Origin: an uncultured Enorma sp. | GTDB taxonomy: Bacteria > Actinomycetota > Coriobacteriia > Coriobacteriales > Coriobacteriaceae | DNA: 25,203 bases | Reading direction: 5' to 3' | Assembly (NCBI GenBank): GCA_905210055.1 | Contig: CAJLVH010000013.1 | Location: 1-25,203, forward strand | In this document: positions 1 through 6,160 of the stretch, piece by piece | Layout: every line of letters starts with the position of its first letter | Position numbering within the stretch: the stretch's first letter is position 1 | Program-made: the position numbers and the translations under genes | Notes under the pieces: model-generated | Seen by the model: only the letters and a program-made list of their open reading frames with translations | What the model was told of the DNA's origin: nothing | Database searches by the model: none

Positions 1-1
1 G

Positions 2-1246
2 CGTACCACCGTCACCACCGCCACGCTCGAGCTGGGCATCGATATCGGACGGCTCGAGCGCGCCTTCCAGATCGACGCGCCGTTCACCGTGTCGAGCTTC
101 CTGCAGCGCATGGGCCGCACCGGACGTCGCGGCGCTCCGCCGGAGATGCACTTCGTCATGCGCGAGGAGCAGCCGGAGCCGCGTACCACCATGCCGGAGA
201 CCATCCCGTGGAAGCTCCTGCAGGGCATCGCCCTCGTGCAGCTCACGCGTGAGGAGAGGTGGGTGGAGCCGCCGCGCCTCGACCGCCTGCCCTACAGCCT
301 GCTCTACCACCAGACCATGGCGACGCTCGCCTCGTGCGGGGAGCTCTCTCCTGCGGAGCTCGCGCAGCGCGTGCTCACGCTCTCCTACTTCCACCGCGTC
401 TCCGCCGACGACTTCCGCGTGCTCCTGCGCCACCTGCTCGAGACGGAACAGATCCAATCCACCGAGGGCGGCGGCCTCATCGTGGGGCTCGCGGGCGAAC
501 GCATCACGAATTCGTTCAAGTTCTACGCCGTGTTCCAAGAGAACGAGGAGTTCACCGTGCGCTGCGAGAGCGCGGAGCTCGGCACCATCGTGAACCCGCC
601 GCCCCCGGGAGAGCGCATCGCCATCGCCGGGCACTGCTGGCTTGTGGAGGAAGTGGACTGGAAGCGGCATCTCGTGTACTGCACGCAGGTGAAAGGTCGC
701 GTGCCGGCGTACTTCGGCGACTGCGCGGGCGACATCGACACGCATGTGCTCGAGCGTATGCGCCGCGTGCTATCGGAGCACGAGGTATACCCGTACCTGC
801 TCGACAATGCGCGAGCGCGCCTGCGCCAGGCGCGGTGGACGGCTGAACAGAGCGGCGCGGCGAAGCGCCCCCTTATCAACCTGGGCGGCGACACCTGGGT
901 ACTCTTCCCCTGGCTCGGGAGCTATGCGTTCCTGGCGCTCGAGCGGCTGCTGAAGATCAAGTGCGCGGGCGAGATTGGGCTGCGCGGCCTCGACCCGTCG
1001 CGGCCATACTTCATCCAGTTCCGCATGCGCGCAGACGAGGATACGTTCTGGAGCGTGCTCCAAGCGGAGGCGGAGAAGGACTTCGACCCTCTCGACCTTG
1101 TTTATCCTGGCGAGGTGCCGTACTTCGACAAGTACGACGAGCTACTGCCCGCAGAGCTCGTGCGCAAGGGCTTTGCCGAAGGCGTGCTCGACATCGAAGG
1201 CATGCGCGTCCGCGTGCGTGAGTGGTGCGCCGCCCGTCGCGGTTGA
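2..1246 (+). CDS. Superfamily 2 DEAD/DEAH-box helicase, C-terminal part (5' truncated)
   Basis: The reading frame is open from base 2, so the gene begins before the window. The first residues carry helicase motif V (LELGIDIG, bases 29-52) and motif VI (QRMGRTGRRG, from about base 104), which bind and hydrolyse ATP in the second RecA domain of SF2 helicases. The remaining roughly 350 residues form a large C-terminal extension like the winged-helix and accessory regions of Lhr-type and related helicases. An internal GTG at base 89 is not the true start, because motif V lies upstream of it. It probably unwinds nucleic acid in the cytoplasm; whether DNA or RNA cannot be decided here. The stop codon runs directly into a GGGGACGGG repeat fragment. 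Helicase assignment is firm; the subfamily is not. Confidence 0.85.
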   Translation, partial: RTTVTTATLELGIDIGRLERAFQIDAPFTVSSFLQRMGRTGRRGAPPEMHFVMREEQPEPRTTMPETIPWKLLQGIALVQLTREERWVEPPRLDRLPYSLLYHQTMATLASCGELSPAELAQRVLTLSYFHRVSADDFRVLLRHLLETEQIQSTEGGGLIVGLAGERITNSFKFYAVFQENEEFTVRCESAELGTIVNPPPPGERIAIAGHCWLVEEVDWKRHLVYCTQVKGRVPAYFGDCAGDIDTHVLERMRRVLSEHEVYPYLLDNARARLRQARWTAEQSGAAKRPLINLGGDTWVLFPWLGSYAFLALERLLKIKCAGEIGLRGLDPSRPYFIQFRMRADEDTFWSVLQAEAEKDFDPLDLVYPGEVPYFDKYDELLPAELVRKGFAEGVLDIEGMRVRVREWCAARRG

Positions 1247-1272
1247 TTGGGGACGGGTTCGTTTCAACCCAT
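1247..1272. repeat. Partial GGGGAC-type palindromic repeat after the helicase gene
   Basis: Immediately after the TGA stop the sequence reads TTGGGGACGGG, then a small inverted repeat GGGTT/AACCC (about 1255-1270). The TTGGGGACGGG block is the same as in the right half of the element inside elp3 (7572-7582), so this looks like a truncated member of the same family. The hairpin has no T-tract, so it is not an obvious intrinsic terminator. Confidence 0.5.
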
Positions 1273-1280
1273 CCACTCGG

Positions 1281-1775
1281 CTACAGAGACGACAGCGTTA
1301 TGTACGTGAGCGCATCCGCCGCATCCATGGCATTCACAGGGCTGTGCCGCAGGAACCGCTCGTCATTCGTGACGAGCACATCGGCATGGCAACGCGATGC
1401 CGCGGCCGCCACGAGCGCATCTTCGAAATCATGCATCTGGCTTCGAAATTTCCCCGCAAGCCATACGTCTGAGACATCTACCGCAACCGGCGTGGCGATC
1501 TCTTGCATGTTCTGGACACAGGCCCAGGCGTATGCTTCCGCCGAGCGTGCATCCTCCTCGCTCAGCACGCTATTCACCGTCCTACTTTGGCGCTTCAATG
1601 CACTAGAGAGCGCATAGTACACATCCTTAAGGCTGCTCACGGCAAATGCCAACGTTACGCCCCGTTCGAATGCGGTGTCGAGCAAGACATGGGCGCGCAT
1701 ATGCTGTTTGCGATCACCGTCAAAAGCATCGATCCAGATATTCGTATCGATAAGGAGCGTGGGCGCGTTTTTCAT
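1281..1775 (-). CDS. PIN-domain toxin (VapC-like ribonuclease)
   Basis: This 164-residue protein has the PIN-domain layout: first acidic residue in LLIDTNIWID (Asp10), a central SSLKDVYYALS helix, then DFEDAL (Asp116, Asp119) and VTNDERF (Asp138). These acidic residues coordinate Mg/Mn in PIN nucleases, and VapC toxins of this fold cleave tRNA or rRNA to stop growth. Its ATG overlaps the stop of the upstream antitoxin gene by 4 bases (ATGA), so the two are translationally coupled. The DVYY motif is shared with the other PIN toxin at 3696-4127, so the two are probably related copies. The target RNA is unknown. Confidence 0.88.
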   Translation of the reverse strand: MKNAPTLLIDTNIWIDAFDGDRKQHMRAHVLLDTAFERGVTLAFAVSSLKDVYYALSSALKRQSRTVNSVLSEEDARSAEAYAWACVQNMQEIATPVAVDVSDVWLAGKFRSQMHDFEDALVAAAASRCHADVLVTNDERFLRHSPVNAMDAADALTYITLSSL

Positions 1776-2272
1776 AGCAGATAGCCCTTCTCCCTAAAAT
1801 GCTCGTCCCTGAGTAGGTCGGTGTATTCCCGATCGGACAATCCCTTACGCTCTGGATCTTGTTCCGCTATGTTCATCGTGGTTCGGACATCTTGCCACAG
1901 GGAAAGGCATCTATGATACGCGGCCGCCTTGCGTTGGCGTTCGGCAAGCTCGTCTGCAGAGGGTTCGGCGGAATCTGGGTCAAGGGTGGTGCGCAATTTC
2001 TCCGGTTCGTCCTGATAGCGCACGGCAAGCGACCACAGCATGCGCACCGCCTGTGTAGGCGTAAGTCCAGCGGCGGCGAGTGCAGCATCGCCCGAAGCTT
2101 TCAAATTGGCATCGATACGCGCGTTCACTTGGGATTGTGCGGGCTTTTGTTCAGGTTTTGCCGAAAGACCCGGCCGAGTCCGCGCTCCACGCGTCGCGCG
2201 CGCAGGCCGAAAATCATCCTCCGCAGCTTTCTTACGAACCGGCGCCCCTACCACAGCATTCGCCCGAGTCAT
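1772..2272 (-). CDS. RelB/DinJ-like antitoxin of the first PIN module
   Basis: A 166-residue protein from the ATG at 2272, preceded by a GAGGGGG ribosome binding site. Residues 1-50 are basic and Ala/Pro-rich, probably disordered. The segment starting QVNARIDANLKASGDAAL and continuing through LTPTQAVRMLWSLAVRY matches the ribbon-helix-helix DNA-binding region of RelB/DinJ antitoxins. The charged C-terminus would wrap the toxin. It should bind and neutralise the adjacent PIN toxin and repress the operon. The open frame extends upstream to 2422, but that extension crosses the promoter and a palindromic repeat and is rejected as coding. A RelB-type antitoxin with a PIN partner is not the textbook VapBC pairing. 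Confidence 0.78.
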   Translation of the reverse strand: MTRANAVVGAPVRKKAAEDDFRPARATRGARTRPGLSAKPEQKPAQSQVNARIDANLKASGDAALAAAGLTPTQAVRMLWSLAVRYQDEPEKLRTTLDPDSAEPSADELAERQRKAAAYHRCLSLWQDVRTTMNIAEQDPERKGLSDREYTDLLRDEHFREKGYLL

Positions 2273-2300
2273 AGCTACCCCCTCGAAATAGCCCACCTTG

Positions 2301-2347
2301 ATGGTAACGCGCTGCGGAACGCCTGTAAAGCATGTAAAGCATGTCAA
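2301..2347 (-). promoter_or_regulatory. Candidate promoter with tandem TGTAAAGCA repeats for the first RelB-like/PIN operon
   Basis: On the minus strand TTTACA (2329-2324) and TACCAT (2306-2301) are separated by 17 bases, a plausible -35/-10 pair. The plus strand shows two exact direct copies of TGTAAAGCA (2324-2332, 2333-2341) followed by TGTCAAATT, giving 9-base-spaced sites over the -35. This spacing suits an antitoxin operator. The promoter call is by eye. Confidence 0.4.
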
Positions 2348-2370
2348 ATTACCCCAGGGGTTTTCGACAT
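2341..2370. repeat. Interspersed palindrome, copy A (core AAAACCCCTGGGGTA)
   Basis: A 30-base near-palindrome bounded by ATGTC and GACAT, with central CCCC/GGGG arms flanked by A- and T-rich blocks. Read on the minus strand it matches copy B (9406-9435) at 27 of 30 positions. It abuts the stop codon of the ParE-like toxin gene and lies just upstream of the promoter of the next operon. Confidence 0.75.
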
Positions 2371-2675
2371 CATACGTATCGCGCATAATCCTGAAGCGAG
2401 TGGAAGATATGCGCGACCACAATCTTGCCGTCGCGATGAGCGTACAGAACGATATAGCGCATCACCGGCATCGCCCGATAGCCCCGTGCAGCCACCTCGC
2501 TCATACGGCTGAGCGGGTACATCTCTGGCTGCCCGCAAACTAAGGCGATGTTCTTCTCGAACGCGTCAACGAATCGTGCGGCAGCCGAAGGGCTCGCTAA
2601 TTCGACAGAGAGATAGCGAACGATGTTTTCGAAATCCATCTGCACCCGAGGGAGAAGAACATAACTACAAGCCAT
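2370..2675 (-). CDS. RelE/ParE-family toxin
   Basis: A 101-residue protein with the RelE/ParE plan. An N-terminal helical pair (VQMDFENIVRYLSVELASPSAAARFVDAFEKNI) is followed by a short loop with YPLSRM and a C-terminal beta sheet (YRAMPVMRYIVLYAHRDGKIVVAHIFHSLQDY). RelE members cleave ribosome-bound mRNA and ParE members poison gyrase. The C-terminal RYIVLY/VAHIFHSLQDY pattern leaves both possible. Its start overlaps the end of the upstream Phd-like antitoxin gene by 11 bases, so they form one operon. The stop codon touches palindrome copy A. Confidence 0.88.
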   Translation of the reverse strand: MACSYVLLPRVQMDFENIVRYLSVELASPSAAARFVDAFEKNIALVCGQPEMYPLSRMSEVAARGYRAMPVMRYIVLYAHRDGKIVVAHIFHSLQDYARYV

Positions 2676-2934
2676 ACTGTTCCCTCATGGCAGCGATAAA
2701 GGTGGCACCGTCTACATATTCGCCCTGCTCATATGCATTGTCGGCATCAGCCAGAACCCGCACGAGGCGCGCTTTTGCAACCTCCTCGCGCATCATGTCG
2801 TAGTCCTCGCTGCGCATGACCACGAACTCGCTGTAGCCGTTCTTGGTAACCGTGATAGGTTCGGGGGATTCCTTAACGAGCTTGGCGAATGCCGCCGTGT
2901 CCTTCATGTCTCTGACCGGAACACAAACCGCCAT
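2665..2934 (-). CDS. Phd/YefM-family antitoxin
   Basis: An 89-residue protein with the Phd/YefM signature: an N-terminal strand (VPVRDMKDTAAFAKLV), the hairpin EPITVTKNGYSEFVVM, then SEDYDMMREE and a charged C-terminal toxin-binding tail. It should neutralise the downstream RelE/ParE toxin and bind its own promoter as a dimer. The ATG at 2934 follows an AAAGGCGG ribosome binding site. It is the first gene of its two-gene operon. An inverted repeat over the likely -10 (2961-2980) suggests autoregulation. Confidence 0.88.
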   Translation of the reverse strand: MAVCVPVRDMKDTAAFAKLVKESPEPITVTKNGYSEFVVMRSEDYDMMREEVAKARLVRVLADADNAYEQGEYVDGATFIAAMREQYGL

Positions 2935-2960
2935 GATCGCCGCCTTTCGCCACTGCAGTA

Positions 2961-2980
2961 CGTGGCCTTATTGTACCACG
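2961..2980 (-). promoter_or_regulatory. Candidate operator and -10 box of the first Phd/ParE operon
   Basis: The arms CGTGG (2961-2965) and CCACG (2976-2980) are an exact inverted repeat around a 10-base centre. The centre contains TACAAT on the minus strand (2975-2970), a good -10 hexamer. The matching -35 is weak. The position about 30 bases before the antitoxin start fits autorepression. Confidence 0.4.
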
Positions 2981-3043
2981 GAAAGATAATGCCGAAATGC
3001 GCTCACGCCCGCCGCGCGTCGAAAACGCCCTACCTTCAAACTC

Positions 3044-3352
3044 TTACTTTATGCGCCACGTGTAATCCCGATGCGTATGGAACACGCGGTATACCGTGGG
3101 GACATCATCGATAATTCGATAAACGCAGAGATACGAACCACATATGAGCTTCCGGTATCCCATCTTCTGCAAGACCGGATCATGATGAAGTGGGCCCAGG
3201 TACGGCATGGAGCCCAGCAGCTCTATCGTGCCGAGAATGGCGTCCGTAGTCTCCTCAGCCGTACGAACGCTCGCGTTTTGCACCAGATAATCGGCGATGC
3301 TGGATATATCCTCCCAAGCTGCTTGGAGAATTCGAGGTTCACGCCCGGGCAT
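3044..3352 (-). CDS. RelE/ParE-family toxin (second copy)
   Basis: A 102-residue toxin with the RelE/ParE helix-helix-sheet plan: ILQAAWEDISSIADYLVQN, then the helix RTAEETTDAILGTIELL, the MPYLGP loop, and strands YRKLICGSYLCVYRI and TVYRVFHTHRDY. The phrase YRVFHTHRDY is the typical C-terminal strand of this family. An AGGAGCG ribosome binding site precedes the ATG at 3352, and the gene overlaps the end of its Phd-type antitoxin gene by 14 bases. It differs clearly in sequence from the toxin at 2370-2675, so this is a second independent module rather than a recent duplication. Target not inferable. Confidence 0.88.
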   Translation of the reverse strand: MPGREPRILQAAWEDISSIADYLVQNASVRTAEETTDAILGTIELLGSMPYLGPLHHDPVLQKMGYRKLICGSYLCVYRIIDDVPTVYRVFHTHRDYTWRIK

Positions 3353-3605
3353 AGCGCTCCTTCAGCATGGATCGCGCCTCGTCGACGCTGTGGGTCGCGT
3401 CACCTGCAAGCCTCCGAGCTTCCGCCTCCAAAACGGCAGCGCGCTGCTCCAGATCTCGCCGATACCCGTCAAATGCTTCGATGCTCATAACGACCAAATC
3501 GCCGTCACCGTTTTTAGTGATGTAGACAGGCTCGCCCGTCTCGTGGGCGAGTGCGGAGATCGAATTATAGTCACTCCGAAGCGCTGTGGAAGATTTAATC
3601 ATCAT
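3339..3605 (-). CDS. Phd/YefM-family antitoxin (second copy)
   Basis: An 88-residue protein with a Phd/YefM N-terminal domain: the helix DYNSISALAHETG, then EPVYITKNGDGDLVVMSIEAFDGYRR. A long charged C-terminal helix (about residues 50-88) would bind the toxin. The start at 3605 (ATG ATG) sits inside one arm of a perfect 15-base inverted repeat. Repressor binding would therefore cover the translation start region as well as the promoter. It pairs with the toxin at 3044-3352. Confidence 0.88.
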   Translation of the reverse strand: MMIKSSTALRSDYNSISALAHETGEPVYITKNGDGDLVVMSIEAFDGYRRDLEQRAAVLEAEARRLAGDATHSVDEARSMLKERYARA

Positions 3606-3654
3606 GATAGAATCCTTTCAGAATTAAGAAGTGATTCTAAAAGGATTCTATCAT
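3604..3654 (-). promoter_or_regulatory. 15-bp perfect inverted repeat, operator of the second Phd/ParE operon
   Basis: The arms ATGATAGAATCCTTT (3604-3618) and AAAGGATTCTATCAT (3640-3654) are exact reverse complements, separated by 21 bases. Centre-to-centre spacing is about 36 bases, so two antitoxin dimers could bind on similar faces of the helix. The proximal arm includes the antitoxin start codon. The block is clearly AT-rich against its surroundings. Confidence 0.75.
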
Positions 3655-3695
3655 AGGAATCGATTGGCCGTTTCATCCTATCGAGCCAGGGATAG

Positions 3696-4127
3696 CTATT
3701 CGGCGAATATTTCGAGATACTCCGCACAGGTCACCGCCCGCACACGCGACCGCCTGAACGCGCGGGCATCGCGCGTGAGGATGAAATCGACGTCGTTGAA
3801 CTCGGCGACAGCGCGCACAAGCCCGTCCTCAAAATCCGGTTCCCCCGCATGGAGCGACAGCTCGCATTCCTCCACGCCCACGGGCGCAATAACGAGCAGA
3901 TCCATCAGCAGGCCGATGGCCTCGCGCGCGGCGGCTTCCCTTCCACCGCGGCTGAGCACGTAGTACACGTCCTTGAGCGAACCCGAGGTAACGAACCCCA
4001 TGTCACCACCGCCGTTGCAGCGGCGCAGAACCTCCCAGGCTTCCTGAGACTGCTGCCTACCCTCGACGAGCGCGTCGAGCAGAACATTCGTATCGAAGAG
4101 CAGCCTCCGGTCGTTGAAGTTACGCAT
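3696..4127 (-). CDS. PIN-domain toxin (VapC-like ribonuclease), second copy
   Basis: A 143-residue PIN protein from the ATG at 4127; a TTG at 4139 would add four residues. Catalytic-type acids lie in LLFDTNVLLDAL (Asp12), DFEDGLVRA and ILTRDARAF. The central SLKDVYYVLSR motif matches that of the PIN toxin at 1281-1775. It probably cleaves a structured RNA when released from its antitoxin. The ATG start overlaps the end of the upstream antitoxin gene by 8 bases. As with the first PIN module, its partner is RelB/DinJ-like. Confidence 0.87.
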   Translation of the reverse strand: MRNFNDRRLLFDTNVLLDALVEGRQQSQEAWEVLRRCNGGGDMGFVTSGSLKDVYYVLSRGGREAAAREAIGLLMDLLVIAPVGVEECELSLHAGEPDFEDGLVRAVAEFNDVDFILTRDARAFRRSRVRAVTCAEYLEIFAE

Positions 4128-4410
4128 AGCGGCTCGCAATCATGTCCCTCATCTGGTCGTTATCGAGACTGACAAGGTCTTCGCAAGCGCCGAAAGATAC
4201 CCGGAGTTCACTAAGGCGTTCCAGCGGATCGCGCGAAGCATCGAGCCGCTCGGCACCGTCGCCCGCGTCGGGAATCTCGCCTGTCCGAGCGATGCGCTCC
4301 CACACCACGCGGATCACATCGCCCGATGAGAGCCCTGCCGTACGGATGAATGCCTCCGCACGCGCCTTGACCTGCGCGTCAACTCTGCCGGAAACCACCG
4401 CTGTAACCAT
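4120..4410 (-). CDS. RelB/DinJ-like antitoxin of the second PIN module
   Basis: A 96-residue protein from the ATG at 4410, with an AAGGGGG ribosome binding site. Residues 1-45 (VTAVVSGRVDAQVKARAEAF, then LSSGDVIRVVWERIARTGEIPD) closely follow the RelB/DinJ ribbon-helix-helix pattern, including the closing 'RTGEIP'. The C-terminal half is acidic and would bind the PIN toxin. An upstream ATG at 4482 lies beyond the promoter and terminator and is rejected. It is the first gene of its operon, with a good -10 and a small palindrome just upstream. Confidence 0.82.
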   Translation of the reverse strand: MVTAVVSGRVDAQVKARAEAFIRTAGLSSGDVIRVVWERIARTGEIPDAGDGAERLDASRDPLERLSELRVSFGACEDLVSLDNDQMRDMIASRYA

Positions 4411-4431
4411 ATGCGCCCCCTTGTAGACACG

Positions 4432-4459
4432 TATACAGTATAGCAAATGGGATGAAAAA
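4432..4459 (-). promoter_or_regulatory. Promoter and TATAC-A-GTATA palindrome of the second RelB-like/PIN operon
   Basis: On the minus strand TATACT (4442-4437) is a strong -10. TTAGTT lies 17 bases upstream as a weaker -35, within the T-rich end of the preceding terminator. The -10 is part of the perfect palindrome TATAC-A-GTATA (4432-4442), a natural operator position. The antitoxin ATG is 27 bases downstream. Confidence 0.5.
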
Positions 4460-4482
4460 ACTAAGATGGGCGTCGCGCCCAT
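4454..4482 (-). terminator. Intrinsic terminator for the membrane-protein gene
   Basis: The arms ATGGGCG (4466-4472) and CGCCCAT (4476-4482) form a 7-bp stem with a 3-base loop. On the minus strand a run of six T follows five bases later (4460-4455). It lies downstream of the gene ending at 4541 and separates it from the toxin-antitoxin array. Confidence 0.6.
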
Positions 4483-4540
4483 TTCGAAGCCTGTTTATAT
4501 CACCCCTGCAGCACTATCTTGATGCAAAAACATAAAGCTT

Positions 4541-5494
4541 CTAGATCTGTTTAGCCTCAGCCCAAGCATCGGGGACGCTCCCGCTCCCATAATAATCCGA
4601 AGGCGTTACGGGAATCTCGGTCACCACGTCTTGCGAACCACCACGCTTAATCCAATGTCTTCCCTCGGCACTGAATGCGATCTCTATAAAAGTCACTCCA
4701 GCAATGTTCTCCAACTTGAGTAAAGAAGCACTCCGTTGATAATTCGCAATTGTATTCGGGATCTTCACTAAATATTTACCGCGATCAACATGTTCGACTT
4801 TAATGCGGAGATCTTTACCAGCCTGCTGCTCCCCCTGTGTGACAGAGGTTCCGCCCCACAGTTGCTCCATCGGCGCAAACAAGGTCACAATAATGTCATC
4901 AAGTGCATCGAATACATTATTCTCTATAAGGATGCAATCTTGATGCTCACCCGCTCGATAAACAAGCACCTCTCGCACCTTATCGAATGCCTTGTCATCG
5001 TTGCATCCGATATTTCTATATATCAGTATGAAATTGACTCCCAAAACGATAATACCGAGAACAAAAACGCTGAGTACATTCCCAGAAAGCGTAATCGCCC
5101 TCCCCGTCCGAACGTCAGCCACAGCATCTATGAGGGCAAGAACGATTGCAAGAAGGATCAGCCAAGATCCAGCTTTTGCCGCATATTCCCTTATGAAACG
5201 CGGCAGACTGAGACAAAACCATATAAGGGCGCATAATCCTACAACGCCACCGAATAACTGAAGAAAGGCGTTTTCTTCGAGTATTGCTTCAGCATGATCT
5301 CCCAAAATGAAAGAGAATATGATAAGCACGGCAAACAATAGTATGGCACCCGAAGCGGCACAGCCTCCGGTAACTTCTCTCATACCATCGATGCGCATGT
5401 TGCGCTTGAAGCGCCTTTCGTTTCTTGGTCCTACCACCGCATACTTCCTATCATAAAAACCCTGCTCATACGTTGCCGCAGCGCACAGCGCCAA
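4541..5494 (-). CDS. Four-helix membrane protein of unknown function
   Basis: About 317 residues if the TTG at 5494 is used, 285 from the ATG at 5398; neither has a convincing ribosome binding site, so the start is unsettled. Four hydrophobic segments are visible: GAILLFAVLIIFSFILG (about 49-65), LQLFGGVVGLCALIWFCLSL (78-97), SWLILLAIVLALIDAVA (109-125) and VLSVFVLGIIVLGVNFILIY (139-158). The C-terminal half (about 160-317) is soluble and mixed alpha/beta, with the pattern KYLVKIPNTIANYQ. No catalytic motif is recognised. Base composition is AT-richer than the flanking genes, suggesting transfer. It lies 8 bases after the leucine-rich-repeat gene and is probably co-transcribed with it. Confidence 0.7.
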   Translation of the reverse strand: MALCAAATYEQGFYDRKYAVVGPRNERRFKRNMRIDGMREVTGGCAASGAILLFAVLIIFSFILGDHAEAILEENAFLQLFGGVVGLCALIWFCLSLPRFIREYAAKAGSWLILLAIVLALIDAVADVRTGRAITLSGNVLSVFVLGIIVLGVNFILIYRNIGCNDDKAFDKVREVLVYRAGEHQDCILIENNVFDALDDIIVTLFAPMEQLWGGTSVTQGEQQAGKDLRIKVEHVDRGKYLVKIPNTIANYQRSASLLKLENIAGVTFIEIAFSAEGRHWIKRGGSQDVVTEIPVTPSDYYGSGSVPDAWAEAKQI

Positions 5495-5502
5495 ACATAG
5501 GC

Positions 5503-5997
5503 CTAGACAGGCTCAGGAGAGATGCGCGGACGATCAAATTGCTGCAAGAATGTGTATGCGAACGAACCGGTCTCAACGGCAAACACCAAGTCGCTGGAAC
5601 AGACTGCGAATGCATCCACTCCAATTTCTTCAATACTTGGTGGCAATACGATGCGCTTGAGGCTATTGCAATGCGCAAAAGCACAGGTGCCGATTCTTTT
5701 CACACCTGGAGGTAAAATGACCTCTCTCAAGCCCGAGCAGCTGCTGAACGCATAATCACCGATGGCAACTATTGAATCCGGGATATCGATCCCCTCGAGC
5801 CTGCTGCAACAACTGAACGCTCGGTCTCCAATAAACCGCATACCATATGACAGCTCGACATGGGCGATTGAACCATCTCCCTCAAAAGCGCCGATTACCC
5901 CATCGTAACCAAATGGAATCCGAACCAGCCCCTCTGACTTTGGAATGGTATGGGCTAAATCCGGAGTCAAAATGCTATGTGCGCTCGTCTCGGCCAT
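5503..5997 (-). CDS. BspA-like leucine-rich-repeat protein (LRR_5 type), small, no signal peptide
   Basis: A 164-residue protein with four consecutive LRR_5/BspA repeats at about residues 44-140, such as MRFIGDRAFSCCSRLEGIDIP, IVAIGDYAFSSCSGLREVILP and VKRIGTCAFAHCNSLKRIVLP. The unit is the usual I-G-x-x-A-F-x-x-C-x-x-L-x-x-I-x-(L/I)-P of 23 residues. Most relatives are large secreted or surface proteins. This one is short with no signal peptide or anchor, so it is probably an intracellular binding module, or a fragment. It heads a two-gene unit with the membrane protein at 4541-5494. The 5' leader holds two overlapping hairpins (6032-6078). Confidence 0.85.
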   Translation of the reverse strand: MAETSAHSILTPDLAHTIPKSEGLVRIPFGYDGVIGAFEGDGSIAHVELSYGMRFIGDRAFSCCSRLEGIDIPDSIVAIGDYAFSSCSGLREVILPPGVKRIGTCAFAHCNSLKRIVLPPSIEEIGVDAFAVCSSDLVFAVETGSFAYTFLQQFDRPRISPEPV

Positions 5998-6031
5998 TGA
6001 GTGAACCGCCTAATAAAGCAGAGATGAACCT

Positions 6032-6078
6032 TTGGTATCCCTGTCAAGGGATACCAACCCCCAATATATTGGGGGTTG
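6032..6078 (-). promoter_or_regulatory. Two overlapping strong hairpins in the leader of the LRR gene
   Basis: A perfect 24-base palindrome (half-sites CAACCCCCAATA and TATTGGGGGTTG, 6055-6078) shares its edge with a second inverted repeat, arms TTGGTATCCCT (6032-6042) and AGGGATACCAA (6047-6057). The two stems share the CCAA at 6054-6057 and so compete at their base. No T-tract follows. The region lies after the spermidine-synthase-like gene and before the LRR gene, so it could end the former or regulate the latter. Confidence 0.55.
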
Positions 6079-6141
6079 CGCGACTTCGACCACGTTGCGG
6101 CGTGCTCACTCAATTAGACGTTTCACTCAACTTCGAGGTTG

Positions 6142-6160
6142 CTAAACCCCAGGGATTGCA
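6142..6160. repeat. Possible degenerate copy D of the CCCCTGGGG palindrome
   Basis: On the minus strand the sequence reads ATGCAATCCCTGGGGTTTAG and includes the stop codon of the spermidine-synthase-like gene. It keeps CCCTGGGGT and the AT-rich flank of copies A-C but has lost much of the left arm. Membership is tentative. Confidence 0.3.

Noticed and set aside
2273..2422. N-terminal extension of the first RelB-like antitoxin
   Set aside because: It crosses a palindromic repeat, direct repeats, a promoter-like pair and the end of the ParE toxin gene; the ATG at 2272 has a strong ribosome binding site.
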